From NCBI GenBank assembly GCA_947381415.1, contig CANCVB010000004.1, positions 62,001 through 126,000 on the forward strand: 64,000 bases of DNA, written 5' to 3'. Within the stretch, counting starts at the first letter, position 1, and each line of letters starts with the position of its first letter. The position numbers and the translations under genes were made by a program. Shown here in pieces: positions 45,250 to 56,156 of the stretch. The notes below the pieces were generated by a model, which saw only the letters and a list, made by a program, of their open reading frames with translations, was not told the origin of the DNA and ran no database searches. The DNA comes from Burkholderiales bacterium. Its GTDB lineage: Bacteria; Pseudomonadota; Gammaproteobacteria; Burkholderiales; Burkholderiaceae_C.

Positions 45250-45936
45250 ATGCATTACCCCTTAGGAACTGTCAAACGCACTGTTCAACGTGCCGAACGT
45301 GGTGCGGTGGAACAACTGGGGCTGTATGGTGTCGCGACCGTTCATGAAGCCATGGGCCGACTGGGCTTGATGCACACGGTCATGCGCCCCATCTACAAAG
45401 GTGCCCGTGTCTCTGGCACGGCGGTCACCGTGCTGCTGCACCCCGGCGACAACTGGATGATGCACGTCGTGGCCGAACAAATTCAGCCCGGTGACATCGT
45501 GGTGGCCGCCATCACCGCGCCTTGCACCGATGGGTATTTTGGGGACTTGTTGGCCACTTCGTTCCAAGCGCGTGGTGCGCGTGCCCTGATCATCGATGCA
45601 GGTGTGCGCGACGTGGTGGAGTTGGAGGCCATGGGCTTTCCTGTGTGGAGCCGCGCCATCAGCGCCAAGGGCACGATCAAGGCCACCGTGGGTTCGGTCA
45701 ACGTGCCCATTGTGTGTGCAGGTGCCTCGGTCGAGGCCGGTGACGCCATCGTGGCAGACGATGACGGTGTGGTGGTGGTGCCCGCCAGCATCGCCCAGCA
45801 AGTGGCCGATGCGGCCGCTGCCCGCGAAGCCTTGGAAGGTGAAAAACGAGCCAAATTGGCTTCGGGTGTGTTGGGCTTGGACATGTACAACATGCGCGAG
45901 GCCTTGGCCAAAGCAGGCTTGAAATACATCGACTGA
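45250..45936 (+). CDS. ligK: 4-carboxy-4-hydroxy-2-oxoadipate aldolase (LigK/PmdF)
   Basis: 228 residues with the RraA-like aldolase fold: [40 protein letters not shown] and [20 protein letters not shown] hold the metal and substrate residues of the HMG/CHA aldolase family. It splits 4-carboxy-4-hydroxy-2-oxoadipate into pyruvate and oxaloacetate, the last step of the 4,5-cleavage pathway. It starts 1 nt after the ligJ stop. Confidence 0.94.
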   Translation: MHYPLGTVKRTVQRAERGAVEQLGLYGVATVHEAMGRLGLMHTVMRPIYKGARVSGTAVTVLLHPGDNWMMHVVAEQIQPGDIVVAAITAPCTDGYFGDLLATSFQARGARALIIDAGVRDVVELEAMGFPVWSRAISAKGTIKATVGSVNVPIVCAGASVEAGDAIVADDDGVVVVPASIAQQVADAAAAREALEGEKRAKLASGVLGLDMYNMREALAKAGLKYID

Positions 45937-45940
45937 CAGC

Positions 45941-46882
45941 ATGAAAACCACCACTGGCAACTTCACCAAAACCCCAGGCTGGCTGGACTGGTTTGACGGC
46001 CCAGCCAAGCCCCGATTTGCATTGCCCCCAGGGGCGGTGGACGCGCACTGCCATGTGTTTGGCCCTGGCGCCGAATTCCCCTATGCGCCCGAGCGCAAGT
46101 ACACGCCGTGTGACGCCTCCAAAGACCAGTTGTTTGCCCTGCGCGACCACTTGGGCTTTGAGAGAAACGTGATCGTGCAAGCCACTTGCCATGGCGCGGA
46201 CAACAGCGCCTTGGTGGATGCGCTCAAGCATTCGCAGGGCAGTTCACGCGGCGTGGCCACGGTCAAGCGCGATGTCAGTGACCAAAGCTTGCAAGACATG
46301 CATGACGCGGGTGTGCGCGGTGTGCGCTTCAACTTTGTCAAACGCTTGGTGGACTTCACACCCAAAGACGAGTTGATGGAGATTGCCAACCGCATCAAGC
46401 ACTGGGGTTGGCATGTGGTGATTTACTTTGAGGCGGTGGACCTGCCCGAGTTGTGGGACTTTTTCACAGCCCTGCCCACCACCGTGGTGGTGGACCACAT
46501 GGGCCGCCCGAATGTGCAGCACCCTGTGGATGGGCATGAGTTCAGTTTGTTCATGAAGTTCATGCAGCAACACGAGAACGTGTGGAGCAAGGTGTCTTGC
46601 CCCGAGCGTTTGAGCTTGACGGGCCCCAAGGCCTTGCAAGGCGAGCAACAGGCTTACCAAGACGTGGTGCCATTTGCCCGCCGTGTGGTGGAGACCTTTC
46701 CCGACCGCGTGTTGTGGGGCACCGATTGGCCACATCCCAATTTGAAGGACCACATGCCAGACGATGGTCTGTTGGTGGACTTCATTCCCCACATTGCCTT
46801 GACCACAGCGCTACAGCGCAAGTTGTTGGTGGACAACCCCAACCGTTTGTATTGGCCCGAACTCGCCAGCGCTCTTTCCTGA
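45941..46882 (+). CDS. ligI: 2-pyrone-4,6-dicarboxylate hydrolase (LigI/PmdD)
   Basis: 313 residues, amidohydrolase fold with AVDAHCHVFGPGAEFPYAPE at the N-terminus, then QATCHGADNSALVDALKHS, VVVDHMGRPNV and LWGTDWPHPNLKDHMPDDG, which fit LigI. It opens the lactone 2-pyrone-4,6-dicarboxylate to 4-carboxy-2-hydroxymuconate/oxalomesaconate. It lies 4 nt after ligK and 9 nt before ligA. Confidence 0.93.
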   Translation: MKTTTGNFTKTPGWLDWFDGPAKPRFALPPGAVDAHCHVFGPGAEFPYAPERKYTPCDASKDQLFALRDHLGFERNVIVQATCHGADNSALVDALKHSQGSSRGVATVKRDVSDQSLQDMHDAGVRGVRFNFVKRLVDFTPKDELMEIANRIKHWGWHVVIYFEAVDLPELWDFFTALPTTVVVDHMGRPNVQHPVDGHEFSLFMKFMQQHENVWSKVSCPERLSLTGPKALQGEQQAYQDVVPFARRVVETFPDRVLWGTDWPHPNLKDHMPDDGLLVDFIPHIALTTALQRKLLVDNPNRLYWPELASALS

Positions 46883-46891
46883 AAGTCACCC

Positions 46892-48186
<1,295 letters not shown>

Positions 48187-48192
48187 TACAGC

Positions 48193-49410
48193 TTGTTCAC
48201 CCCAGCCCTTCCAGCCCCCGATGAAGACAAGCTCGGTCGCCCCTGTGGCTACCCGGTAGGCAACGCGCAAAATTATTTTTTCGAGGAAGCGGTGCGCGTG
48301 GGCTCGTTCAGCCGATTGGACGAGATTGATTTCTCACCAGGGCGAATCGCTCGTTTGCAAGCCAGCCAACAGGTGATGCCCCTGCCTGACGCACCCCATG
48401 CGGCTGCGTTCAACCAAGCGTTTCGTTACACACACCTGAAGCAAGAACGCAGCTTGCCCGATTACTTGGCAGCTCAACGTGTCATGGGCTTGATGGTGGT
48501 GCAGGGCGGTGAGCGGCTGTTTGAGGCTTACCAATACCAGCGCACACCAGAGATGCGTTTTTTAGGGCATTCCTTGGCCAAGTCCATCACGTCCTTGGCG
48601 TTTGGCTTGGCCTTGCAAGAGCAGCGCTTGCCTTCTTTGGATGTTCGTGCAGATGCGCTGGCACCCGCTTTGAAAGGCAGTTTGTATGGCGAGGCCAGCT
48701 TGCGGGACTTGTTGCACATGGCCTCGGGTGTGCGGTTTGAGGACAGGTACGACGGGCAGGGCGACACGGCCTTGTTCAGCCGTGCGTCCGCTCTTGAAGG
48801 GATTGCCTCGGCTGCGCAGTTGATGAAGCACCGTGAAGCCTTGGACGGCGAACGCTTTGCATATGCCAGTGCGCAAACGTCCGTGCTGTCGCTGGTGTTT
48901 CAAACGGTGATGGGCGAAGACTTGGCCACCTACATGAGCCAAAGACTCTGGCAAGGCATGGGTGCAGCGCACGAAGCCCATTGGTTGCAAGACCCCTTTG
49001 GGGTGGTGCGAGCCAGTGGCAGTTTTTGTGCCACCTTGTCTGACTACGCGCGCTTGGGCGTCTTGCTGGCCAACGATGGTGTGCGACCAGACACATCCGT
49101 GCAAGTGCTGCCTCGTCATTATTTACACCAAGCCACCGATTGGCAACAGCATGCAGCGGCGTTTCGACCCGGCGCGGCGACACCTCATTGGGGCTATGGC
49201 TTGCATTTTTGGACGCTACCAGGGCAGCCCAGACGCTTTGCACTCATCGGTGTTTATGGCCAATTCATGTTTGTTGCGCCCGACTTGCAACTGGTGATGG
49301 TGCAATGCAGTGCTGCTGCAGATGCCAAAAATGCCGACACCGATTTGGCGCAAGAAGCCCTTGCGGTCTGGCGTGGCTTGGTCGAGCATGTCAGCTTGAA
49401 TACACCTTGA
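48193..49410 (+). CDS. serine hydrolase, beta-lactamase/class C (EstB-like) family
   Basis: 405 residues starting at TTG 48193. The S-x-x-K nucleophile motif is S127-L-A-K130 in GHSLAKSITS. A Tyr-x-Ser/Asn-type motif is seen as YASAQTSVLS, and a later WGYGLHFW segment is typical of class C-like esterases and 6-aminohexanoate hydrolases. It has no signal peptide, so it is likely cytoplasmic. It is inserted between ligB and ligC within the aromatic operon, so hydrolysis of an aromatic ester (for example a feruloyl or gallate ester) is a possible role. The substrate is unknown. Confidence 0.82.
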   Translation: MFTPALPAPDEDKLGRPCGYPVGNAQNYFFEEAVRVGSFSRLDEIDFSPGRIARLQASQQVMPLPDAPHAAAFNQAFRYTHLKQERSLPDYLAAQRVMGLMVVQGGERLFEAYQYQRTPEMRFLGHSLAKSITSLAFGLALQEQRLPSLDVRADALAPALKGSLYGEASLRDLLHMASGVRFEDRYDGQGDTALFSRASALEGIASAAQLMKHREALDGERFAYASAQTSVLSLVFQTVMGEDLATYMSQRLWQGMGAAHEAHWLQDPFGVVRASGSFCATLSDYARLGVLLANDGVRPDTSVQVLPRHYLHQATDWQQHAAAFRPGAATPHWGYGLHFWTLPGQPRRFALIGVYGQFMFVAPDLQLVMVQCSAAADAKNADTDLAQEALAVWRGLVEHVSLNTP

Positions 49411-49484
49411 ATGAAGTCTTCACCCAGCTTCAGTCGTTCGCAAACTCATTAAACTCTCAACCATCACGTGAATCAGGAAGCAGC

Positions 49485-50432
49485 ATGACAATCAAAGTCG
49501 CATTGGCAGGTGCAGGGGCATTCGGCATCAAACATTTGGATGGCATCAAACTCATCGACGGTGTGGAAGTGGTGTCCCTCATTGGGCGTGACTTGGTCAA
49601 GACCCAAGAGGTGGCGAACAAATACGGCATCGCCCACGTCACCACCGATCTCCATGAAAGCTTGGCCATCCAAGAGGTGGACGCGGTGATTTTGTGCACA
49701 CCGACGCAATTGCATGCCTCTCAGTCCATCGCTTGCTTGAAAGCGGGCAAGCATGTGCAGGTGGAAATTCCTTTGTGTGATGTCTACAAAGACGGTGCCG
49801 AGGTGGTGGCGCTGCAACAGCAAACGGGTTTGGTGGCCATGTGCGGCCACACCCGTCGCTTCAACCCCAGCCATCAGTTTGTGCATCAACAGATTCAAGC
49901 GGGCACCTTCAAGGTCTATCAAATGGATGTGCAAACGTATTTTTTCCGTCGCACCAACATGAACGCCCTGGGTCAACCACGCAGTTGGACCGACCACCTG
50001 TTGTGGCACCACGCCGCGCACACCGTGGATTTGTTCGCCTATCAAGCAGGCAGCCCCGTGGTGAAAGCCCATGCACTGCAAGGCCCGATTCACCCCACTT
50101 TGGGCATTGCCATGGACATGAGCATTCAATTGCAAGCGGCCAATGGCGCCATATGCACCTTGTCGCTCAGCTTCAACAACGATGGACCCTTGGGCACCTT
50201 TTTTCGCTATATCGGCGACAACGCCACTTACATCGCGCGCTATGACGATTTGTTCAACGGCAAAGAAGAACAACTCGATGTGTCCAAGGTGGCGGTGTCC
50301 ATGAACGGCATCGAGTTGCAAGACCGCGAGTTTTTTGCAGCCATTCGCGAAGGCCGTGAGCCCAATGGAAGCGTGGCCCAAGTGCTGCCTTGTTATCAGG
50401 TCTTGCACGACTTGGAGCAGCAGTTGTCATGA
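49485..50432 (+). CDS. ligC: 4-carboxy-2-hydroxymuconate-6-semialdehyde dehydrogenase (LigC/PmdC)
   Basis: 315 residues from ATG 49485, preceded by AGGAAG. Gfo/Idh/MocA fold: Rossmann start IKVALAGAGAFGIKHLDGIK, then the KAGKHVQVEIPLC segment and the C-terminal domain with SWTDHLLWHHAAHTVDLFAY, whose His residues fit LigC. It oxidises the ring-cleavage semialdehyde (hemiacetal) to 2-pyrone-4,6-dicarboxylate with NADP+. Its stop overlaps the aldo/keto reductase start by ATGA. Confidence 0.92.
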   Translation: MTIKVALAGAGAFGIKHLDGIKLIDGVEVVSLIGRDLVKTQEVANKYGIAHVTTDLHESLAIQEVDAVILCTPTQLHASQSIACLKAGKHVQVEIPLCDVYKDGAEVVALQQQTGLVAMCGHTRRFNPSHQFVHQQIQAGTFKVYQMDVQTYFFRRTNMNALGQPRSWTDHLLWHHAAHTVDLFAYQAGSPVVKAHALQGPIHPTLGIAMDMSIQLQAANGAICTLSLSFNNDGPLGTFFRYIGDNATYIARYDDLFNGKEEQLDVSKVAVSMNGIELQDREFFAAIREGREPNGSVAQVLPCYQVLHDLEQQLS

Positions 50433-51448
50433 AGCCAAGGCAAGTTGGGCCCTTCCAGGTCAACCCCATCGGCCTGGGTTGCATGAACATTTGCGCGGTC
50501 TATGGGCCGCCGCCCAGCTTCGATGAAGCCGAGCGTTTGTTGCTCACCGCACTGGACGAGGGTGTGGACTTCTTCGACACCGCAGCGCTTTACGGCTTTG
50601 GTGAAAGTGAGCGCATCATCGGTCAAGTGTTATCCAAGCACCGAAGCCGTTTCACTTTGGCCAGTAAGTGCGGTTTGCATGGTGTAGACCTCAAAGGCGA
50701 TGGCAAAAAAGTACGTGTCATCGACGGACGTCCCGAGACACTGAAGGCCAATTGCGACAACAGTTTGCGCAGCCTAAAAACCGACGTGATCGACCTCTAT
50801 TACCTGCACCGCTGGGACAAGAAAGTACCCATCGAGGACAGTGTGGGTGCTTTGAGTGATTTGGTACGTTCAGGAAAAATTCGCAGCATTGGCTTGTCCG
50901 AAGTGTCTGCTCAAACCCTGCGCAAAGCCCATCGAGAACACCCCATCGCAGCCTTGCAAACCGAGTATTCCTTGTGGACACGCAACCCCGAAATTGCCGT
51001 GCTCAAGGCTTGTGAAGAGCTGGGCATTGCCTTCGTGGCCTTCAGCCCTTTGGCGCGCAAATTCTTGTGCAACGACTTGCACGACATGGCCAGCCTGTCC
51101 GACAAAGATTGGCGGCACACCTCGCCACGCTTCAATGCCGACAACTATCCGCTTAATTTGCGATTGCTCGACAGCTATGTGCAGATAGCCAAAGAACTCG
51201 GTTGTAGCCCTGCACAGTTGGCCTTGGCGTGGGTGCTGCATCAGGCGCCGCATATCGTCACCATTCCAGGCACATCACGTATCGATCACCTCAAAGACAA
51301 TATGGGCGCTTTGGCTCTCAGCTTATCAGAGGATGTTTTAGGGCGCTTGAATCAGGCGATCAACCATCACAATGTGGTGGGTAAGCGCTATAACGCGCAA
51401 GCCAGCAGTGAGGTGGATACCGAGGACTTCCCCGCCCAGTCAGGTTGA
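50429..51448 (+). CDS. aldo/keto reductase
   Basis: 339 residues from the ATG that overlaps the ligC stop. TIM-barrel AKR: VNPIGLGCMNICAVYG, catalytic Asp and Tyr in GVDFFDTAALYGFGESERII, Lys in FTLASKCG and His in DLYYLHRWDK complete the tetrad. It uses NADPH to reduce carbonyls. Being translationally coupled to ligC, it may reduce aromatic aldehydes such as vanillin or protocatechualdehyde, or a ring-cleavage semialdehyde; this is not established. It converges on chrA with a 9-nt overlap. Confidence 0.9.
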   Translation: MKPRQVGPFQVNPIGLGCMNICAVYGPPPSFDEAERLLLTALDEGVDFFDTAALYGFGESERIIGQVLSKHRSRFTLASKCGLHGVDLKGDGKKVRVIDGRPETLKANCDNSLRSLKTDVIDLYYLHRWDKKVPIEDSVGALSDLVRSGKIRSIGLSEVSAQTLRKAHREHPIAALQTEYSLWTRNPEIAVLKACEELGIAFVAFSPLARKFLCNDLHDMASLSDKDWRHTSPRFNADNYPLNLRLLDSYVQIAKELGCSPAQLALAWVLHQAPHIVTIPGTSRIDHLKDNMGALALSLSEDVLGRLNQAINHHNVVGKRYNAQASSEVDTEDFPAQSG

Positions 51449-52771
51449 CAGCAAGCTTGTGGCCACGCCAACCAAGCCACTGGCCACAATCACATGAATG
51501 ACGTTGACTTTGTACTTGAACAGTGCAACCCCCGCAGCCAAGGCGATGGCCACGGCAGACCACTGTATGGATCCATGTATCCCCTGTGGCCACAGGGTGT
51601 GAATCGCAAAGAACAGCGCCAGTTGCACAATCATTCCCACCACAGCTGCAGTGATGGCAGTGAGCGGTGCAGTGAATGACAGCTTGCCGTGGGTGCTTTC
51701 GATGAAGGGGCCACCCGCCAAAATAAACACAAATGAAGGCAAAAACGTAAACCACGTGACCAGCACGGCCGCTGCCGTGCCCGCCCACAAAAGATGTTCA
51801 GGCCCGAAGACCGCATTTGCATAACCACCGACAAAACCCACAAATGCCACCACCATGATGAGCGGGCCAGGCGTGGTTTCGCCCAGTGCCAAACCGTCCA
51901 TCATCTGTGCGGCAGAGACCCAGGCAAACTGGTCAACCGCGCCTTGGTACACATAGGGAAGCACTGCGTAGGCACCGCCAAAAGTCATGAGTGCCGCTTT
52001 GGTAAAAAACCAAGCCATTTGGGTGAAGCTATGTTCCCAACCCTTTTGCAGGATAAGCCACGCCATGGGGATGGCCCACAACAACCAGCCTCCTAACACG
52101 ACATAAAACAAACGTCGCCATTGGAAAATGGCATGCGCAGGTGGGGCAGTGGTGTCATCGATCACGGCCGGTTCTGTTGTCAACCCAGCGCTGGCATGGG
52201 CATGTGTCAGGTGAAATGCTTGCGGCGCAAACCGGTCGCCCAAATAGCCCATCAACGCAGCCCCCAAAACCACCATGGGAAAAGGCGCATTGAACAGAAA
52301 CACCAGTACAAAACTTGTCACAGCGACAGACCACAAGACGGTATTTTTCAGGGTTCGCGAACCAATTCTTTGCGCGGAGTGCAGCACGATGGCAATCACG
52401 GCGGGTTTGATGCCAGCAAACAATCCTGCGATCCAAGCAACTTCACCCCATGCTATATAGACCCAAGACAGCGCGATCAAAATCAACAGCGAGGGCAAGA
52501 CAAACAAGACACCGGCCACAATACCGCCCCAGGTTTTGTGCATCAACCAACCCAAATAGGTTGCCAACTGTTGCGCTTCGGGCCCAGGAAGAACCATGCA
52601 ATAGTTCAGCGCGTGCAAAAAGCGTTTCTCAGAAATCCAGCGCCTGCGAACCACCAATTCCTCGTGCATGATGGCAATCTGGCCAGCAGGACCGCCAAAG
52701 CTGATGAAGCCCAACTTCAGCCAAAAAGCAAAGGCTTGCCACGCACTGGGGAAATCAGGTTTGTTGGACAT
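51440..52771 (-). CDS. chrA: chromate transporter family protein, long (fused two-domain) form
   Basis: 443 residues with two homologous CHR halves. The first half has KLGFISFGGPAGQIAIMHEE and LPGPEAQQLATYLGWLMH, the second AALMTFGGAYAVLPYVYQGA and LGETTPGPLIMVVAFVGFVG. About 12 membrane helices are expected. ChrA exports chromate in resistant strains; many relatives have no shown chromate role. It overlaps the EamA transporter gene by 17 nt. No chrB or chrF regulator lies nearby, so a housekeeping anion role is possible. Confidence 0.92.
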   Translation of the reverse strand: MSNKPDFPSAWQAFAFWLKLGFISFGGPAGQIAIMHEELVVRRRWISEKRFLHALNYCMVLPGPEAQQLATYLGWLMHKTWGGIVAGVLFVLPSLLILIALSWVYIAWGEVAWIAGLFAGIKPAVIAIVLHSAQRIGSRTLKNTVLWSVAVTSFVLVFLFNAPFPMVVLGAALMGYLGDRFAPQAFHLTHAHASAGLTTEPAVIDDTTAPPAHAIFQWRRLFYVVLGGWLLWAIPMAWLILQKGWEHSFTQMAWFFTKAALMTFGGAYAVLPYVYQGAVDQFAWVSAAQMMDGLALGETTPGPLIMVVAFVGFVGGYANAVFGPEHLLWAGTAAAVLVTWFTFLPSFVFILAGGPFIESTHGKLSFTAPLTAITAAVVGMIVQLALFFAIHTLWPQGIHGSIQWSAVAIALAAGVALFKYKVNVIHVIVASGLVGVATSLLST

Positions 52772-53633
52772 ACTGGCTTCTCAACATCATCAGACCCGCA
52801 CCGACCAGCAGCAGCATGCCACCCCAGGCCAAGGCATTGGGAATGTCTCCCCACACCACATAGCCCATGACAACGGCGGTAAGCAAACCAACATAGCGAA
52901 ACGGCGCGACCACGGTCAAATCGGCACTGCGGGTGCTTTGAATGAGCAGGAAATAGCCAGTGCTGAGCAGCACGGCAGCTCCCGCCAAACATGCCCAGGA
53001 GGTCATGCTCATGGGCACCCAGTCTTGCCAGATGCTCCACAGCCCAGCCAAGACGGTTGCCGCAGTGGCGGTGCACAAGGTAACCATCAATGAAGGCGTA
53101 TGCGAGGGTACAAAGCGCATGCTGACATCGCGCAACGCATGCAGCAAGGTGCCCCCTAAACACACCCAGGCCCAATGGTTAAACCCATCTGCTTGGGGTT
53201 GCACCACCAGCAACACGCCTGCAAAACCTGTGGCAATGATCAGCCAGTGGCGAAGACTGACCTGCACCCCTAACAGCAGCCCCGACAACAAAGCTATCAG
53301 CAAAGGGCTTGCCATGTTGATGGCCGTGGCATTGGCCAAGGGCATGTGAAACATGGCGGTGAGATAAACCAAACTGGCCAAACCGTCCAATGAAGACCGA
53401 ATCCATACCCAGCGCTCGCGCAAATGGCGTAGGGCTTCTCGCGGTTTTTGAAAAATACCTGTGTAGGTGCACAACGCAGCCAATCCCAGCACCGCCAATA
53501 AGCCGCGCAAAAAAATCAGCTGCGCGGGTGGCAGACTGGCGCTGACGTACTTGACCAGCGAATCGTTTAAAACAAAGCTGGCCATGCCTACCGACATGGC
53601 GATCACGCCACGTCGGTTGTGGGCTGCGGTCAT
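52755..53633 (-). CDS. EamA/DMT family transporter
   Basis: 292 residues with ten predicted helices in two EamA repeats: [20 protein letters not shown] at the start, and [20 protein letters not shown] and [19 protein letters not shown] at the repeat ends. Drug/metabolite transporters of this kind often export amino acids, nucleosides or drugs. The gene overlaps rpoD by 4 nt upstream and chrA by 17 nt downstream, so it is transcribed behind the primary sigma factor. The substrate is unknown. Confidence 0.9.
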   Translation of the reverse strand: MTAAHNRRGVIAMSVGMASFVLNDSLVKYVSASLPPAQLIFLRGLLAVLGLAALCTYTGIFQKPREALRHLRERWVWIRSSLDGLASLVYLTAMFHMPLANATAINMASPLLIALLSGLLLGVQVSLRHWLIIATGFAGVLLVVQPQADGFNHWAWVCLGGTLLHALRDVSMRFVPSHTPSLMVTLCTATAATVLAGLWSIWQDWVPMSMTSWACLAGAAVLLSTGYFLLIQSTRSADLTVVAPFRYVGLLTAVVMGYVVWGDIPNALAWGGMLLLVGAGLMMLRSQYVQQT

Positions 53634-55957
53634 AGGGTGTCGATGAAACTGCGCAGTTTGTCTGATCGGCTGGGGTGCTTGAGTTTGCGCAAAGCCTTGG
53701 CTTCAATTTGACGGATGCGCTCGCGTGTGACGTCAAATTGCTTGCCCACCTCTTCCAAGGTGTGGTCGTTGTCCATCTCGATGCCAAAGCGCATGCGCAA
53801 GACTTTGGCTTCGCGGGGTGTGAGGCCATCCAAAATTTCTTTCACCACATCGCGCAAACCGGCTTGCATGGCGGCTTCCAGCGGTGCTGTGTTGGCACTG
53901 TCTTCGATGAAGTCACCCAAGTGCGAATCGTCATCGTCGCCAATGGGTGTTTCCATGGAGATAGGCTCTTTGGCAATCTTCATGATCTTGCGAATCTTGT
54001 CTTCCGGCATCTCCATTTTTTCGGCCAAGATGGAAGCGTCGGGCTCGAAACCAAACTCTTGCAAGTGTTGGCGGCTGATGCGGTTCATCTTGTTGATGGT
54101 CTCAATCATGTGCACCGGAATACGGATGGTGCGGGCTTGGTCAGCAATCGAGCGGGTAATGGCCTGTCGAATCCACCAGGTGGCGTAAGTGGAGAACTTG
54201 TAGCCACGGCGGTATTCAAATTTATCGACAGCTTTCATCAAACCGATGTTGCCCTCTTGGATCAAGTCCAGGAATTGCAAACCGCGGTTGGTGTATTTTT
54301 TTGCAATCGAAATCACCAAACGCAAGTTGGCTTCGATCATTTCTTTCTTGGCGTTGCGAGAAGCGCGTTCGCCTTCATTCATGCGCTTGTTGATGTCTTT
54401 GAGTTCAGCCAAAGGCACCACCACACGGGTTTGTATTTCCGTGAGTTTTTGCTGCAATTCTTGAATGGCTGGGATGTTACGGGTCATGGTCACTGACCAT
54501 GGCTTGGCTGCGGCCGATTGCTTTTCTACCCATTTCAGGTTCAGCAAATTCGCAGGAAACTCTTTGATGAACATGTCTTGAGGCATGCCACAACGGTCGA
54601 CGATGATGCGACGCAGTTCGCGTTCTTTTTTGCGCACGTCGTCAACTTGACCACGCACCAGGTCACACAATTTTTCAATCGTGCGGGCGGTAAAACGCAC
54701 CGTCATCAGTTCTTCACTGATGGATTTTTGTATCTTCAGGTAGGCGGGGGAACCATAGCCTTCTTTGTCAAAGGCTTTGCGCATTTTTTCAAACAGGGTC
54801 AGGACGCGGTCAAAGCGGGTAAGGGCCTCGGCTTTCAACTCTTCCAGCTTCTTGGTGAGGGCTTTAGAGCCGCCTTTGCCGTCATCATCGTCAGAGTCGT
54901 CAAACTCGTCAAAGTCTTCTTCTGCCACATAGTCATCGGCTTCGTTGGCGTTGCTAAAGCCGTCGACGATGGTGGAGATGACCACTTTGCCTTCACGAAT
55001 TTCTTCGGCCATGCGCAAAATCTCGGCGACAGTGGCGGGAGAAGCGCTGATGGCTTCCATCATGGCCATCAAACCACCTTCGATGCGCTTGGCGATCTCG
55101 ATTTCACCTTCACGGGTCAGCAACTCCACCGTGCCCATCTCACGCATATACATGCGCACGGGGTCGGTGGTGCGGCCAAATTCACTGTCTACGGTAGACA
55201 GCGCGGCTTCGGCTTCTTCCTCGGCTTCTTCTTCGCTGGCGACTGTTGGGCCAGTGTTGGTGATCAGCAAAGTTTCAGCATCAGGCGTTTGTTCATAGAC
55301 CGCCACACCCATGTCGTTCAACATGGTGATCACAACTTCCATGGTCTCTGCATCGACCAGTTTGTCGGGCAGGTGGTCAGAAATTTCGCCGTGCGTGAGG
55401 TAGCCGCGTGTCTTACCCAGTTTGATCAGGGTTTTCAAGCGAGAACGCCGCTTGGCCAAGTCTTCTTCTGACAAGACGGCTTCGTCTAAACCAAATTCTT
55501 TCATCAAGGCGCGCTCTTTGGCCTTGCTGATCTTCATTCGTAAAGGTTTGACCTTTTCACCATTGGCCACCGTCTCTTCAGCAAATTCCGCTTCCAAGTC
55601 GACCAAGTCTTCGTCTTCGGCCACAACCTTCTTGGTTGCCTTGCCTTTAGCAGCTGTTTTGGCAGTCGCTTTAGGTGGTTTGGCTTTTTCCGCGCTGGGT
55701 TTGGCGGGCGCTTTGGCCGCGGGTTTTGCGACGGCTTTGACAGGGGCTTTCGCAACAGGTTTGCTTGCGGCTTTGGCAGCAGGCTTGGCAACAGGTTTGG
55801 CGGCAGGTTTGGCGGCAGTTTTCGCGACAGGCTTGGCAGGGGCTTTTTTGGCAGTCGACACAGGAGAGGCTTTCTTCGGGACAGTTTTGGCAGAGGATGC
55901 TGATGGTTTAGCGGCTGTTTTGGCCTTGGCAGGCTGAGTGGACTTCTTGGCTGGCAT
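53630..55957 (-). CDS. rpoD: primary sigma factor RpoD with long Lys/Ala/Pro-rich N-terminus
   Basis: 775 residues against about 613 in E. coli RpoD. Residues 1-120 are a low-complexity AKP-rich stretch (repeats such as [15 protein letters not shown]) that looks like histone H1. Region 1.1, the non-conserved domain with an acidic run ([18 protein letters not shown]) and regions 2 to 4 follow. Region 2 has [20 protein letters not shown] and [20 protein letters not shown]. Region 4 ends [20 protein letters not shown]. The promoter is an extended -10 at the dnaG stop codon. Confidence 0.97.
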   Translation of the reverse strand: MPAKKSTQPAKAKTAAKPSASSAKTVPKKASPVSTAKKAPAKPVAKTAAKPAAKPVAKPAAKAASKPVAKAPVKAVAKPAAKAPAKPSAEKAKPPKATAKTAAKGKATKKVVAEDEDLVDLEAEFAEETVANGEKVKPLRMKISKAKERALMKEFGLDEAVLSEEDLAKRRSRLKTLIKLGKTRGYLTHGEISDHLPDKLVDAETMEVVITMLNDMGVAVYEQTPDAETLLITNTGPTVASEEEAEEEAEAALSTVDSEFGRTTDPVRMYMREMGTVELLTREGEIEIAKRIEGGLMAMMEAISASPATVAEILRMAEEIREGKVVISTIVDGFSNANEADDYVAEEDFDEFDDSDDDDGKGGSKALTKKLEELKAEALTRFDRVLTLFEKMRKAFDKEGYGSPAYLKIQKSISEELMTVRFTARTIEKLCDLVRGQVDDVRKKERELRRIIVDRCGMPQDMFIKEFPANLLNLKWVEKQSAAAKPWSVTMTRNIPAIQELQQKLTEIQTRVVVPLAELKDINKRMNEGERASRNAKKEMIEANLRLVISIAKKYTNRGLQFLDLIQEGNIGLMKAVDKFEYRRGYKFSTYATWWIRQAITRSIADQARTIRIPVHMIETINKMNRISRQHLQEFGFEPDASILAEKMEMPEDKIRKIMKIAKEPISMETPIGDDDDSHLGDFIEDSANTAPLEAAMQAGLRDVVKEILDGLTPREAKVLRMRFGIEMDNDHTLEEVGKQFDVTRERIRQIEAKALRKLKHPSRSDKLRSFIDTL

Positions 55958-55984
55958 GTCAATCCTTGGACAACAAAAAGGGGA

Positions 55985-56005
55985 TAGCGCTTTGAATAAG
56001 CGCTA
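55985..56005 (-). other. stem-loop in the rpoD leader
   Basis: TAGCGCTT, 5-nt loop, AAGCGCTA: a perfect 8-bp stem. On the minus strand it is followed by TCCCCTTTTTG, then the rpoD start 28 nt away. A weak terminator/attenuator or an mRNA-stability element is possible. Confidence 0.55.
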
Positions 56006-56147
56006 ACAGGACAGTGGCAGGGGTTCCAAGCAAGCTGAAAGGGCGATCATTTGGTGTGCAATCCTTGCGGTGTATGGCGGGTTGTGAACGCAGTCACGTT
56101 TGGCCTGGCCCGGAGGTGTTGCTGTCGCGCTTGCCTAAGAAAAGTGG

Positions 56148-56156
56148 ATTATACCA
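56148..56156 (-). promoter_or_regulatory. extended -10 promoter of rpoD
   Basis: TGGTATAAT on the minus strand: a perfect TATAAT with the TGn extension. It overlaps the dnaG stop codon (TAA within TATAAT). No good -35 is visible at 16-18 nt, as expected for extended -10 promoters. The leader to the rpoD ATG would be about 185 nt. Confidence 0.6.

Noticed and set aside
49473-50408. A 311-codon open frame opposite ligC
   Set aside because: Shadow of the LigC codon pattern; ligC has a ribosome site and operon context.
54518-55471. A 317-codon open frame opposite rpoD rich in Phe and His
   Set aside because: Phe/His/Gln-rich composition is what antisense of an acidic, Lys/Glu-rich gene gives. 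No start signal is present.
55620-55900. DNA tandem repeat in the 5' part of rpoD, considered as a repeat element
   Set aside because: The units are degenerate codons for Ala-Lys-Pro inside the reading frame, so it is a coding low-complexity region.
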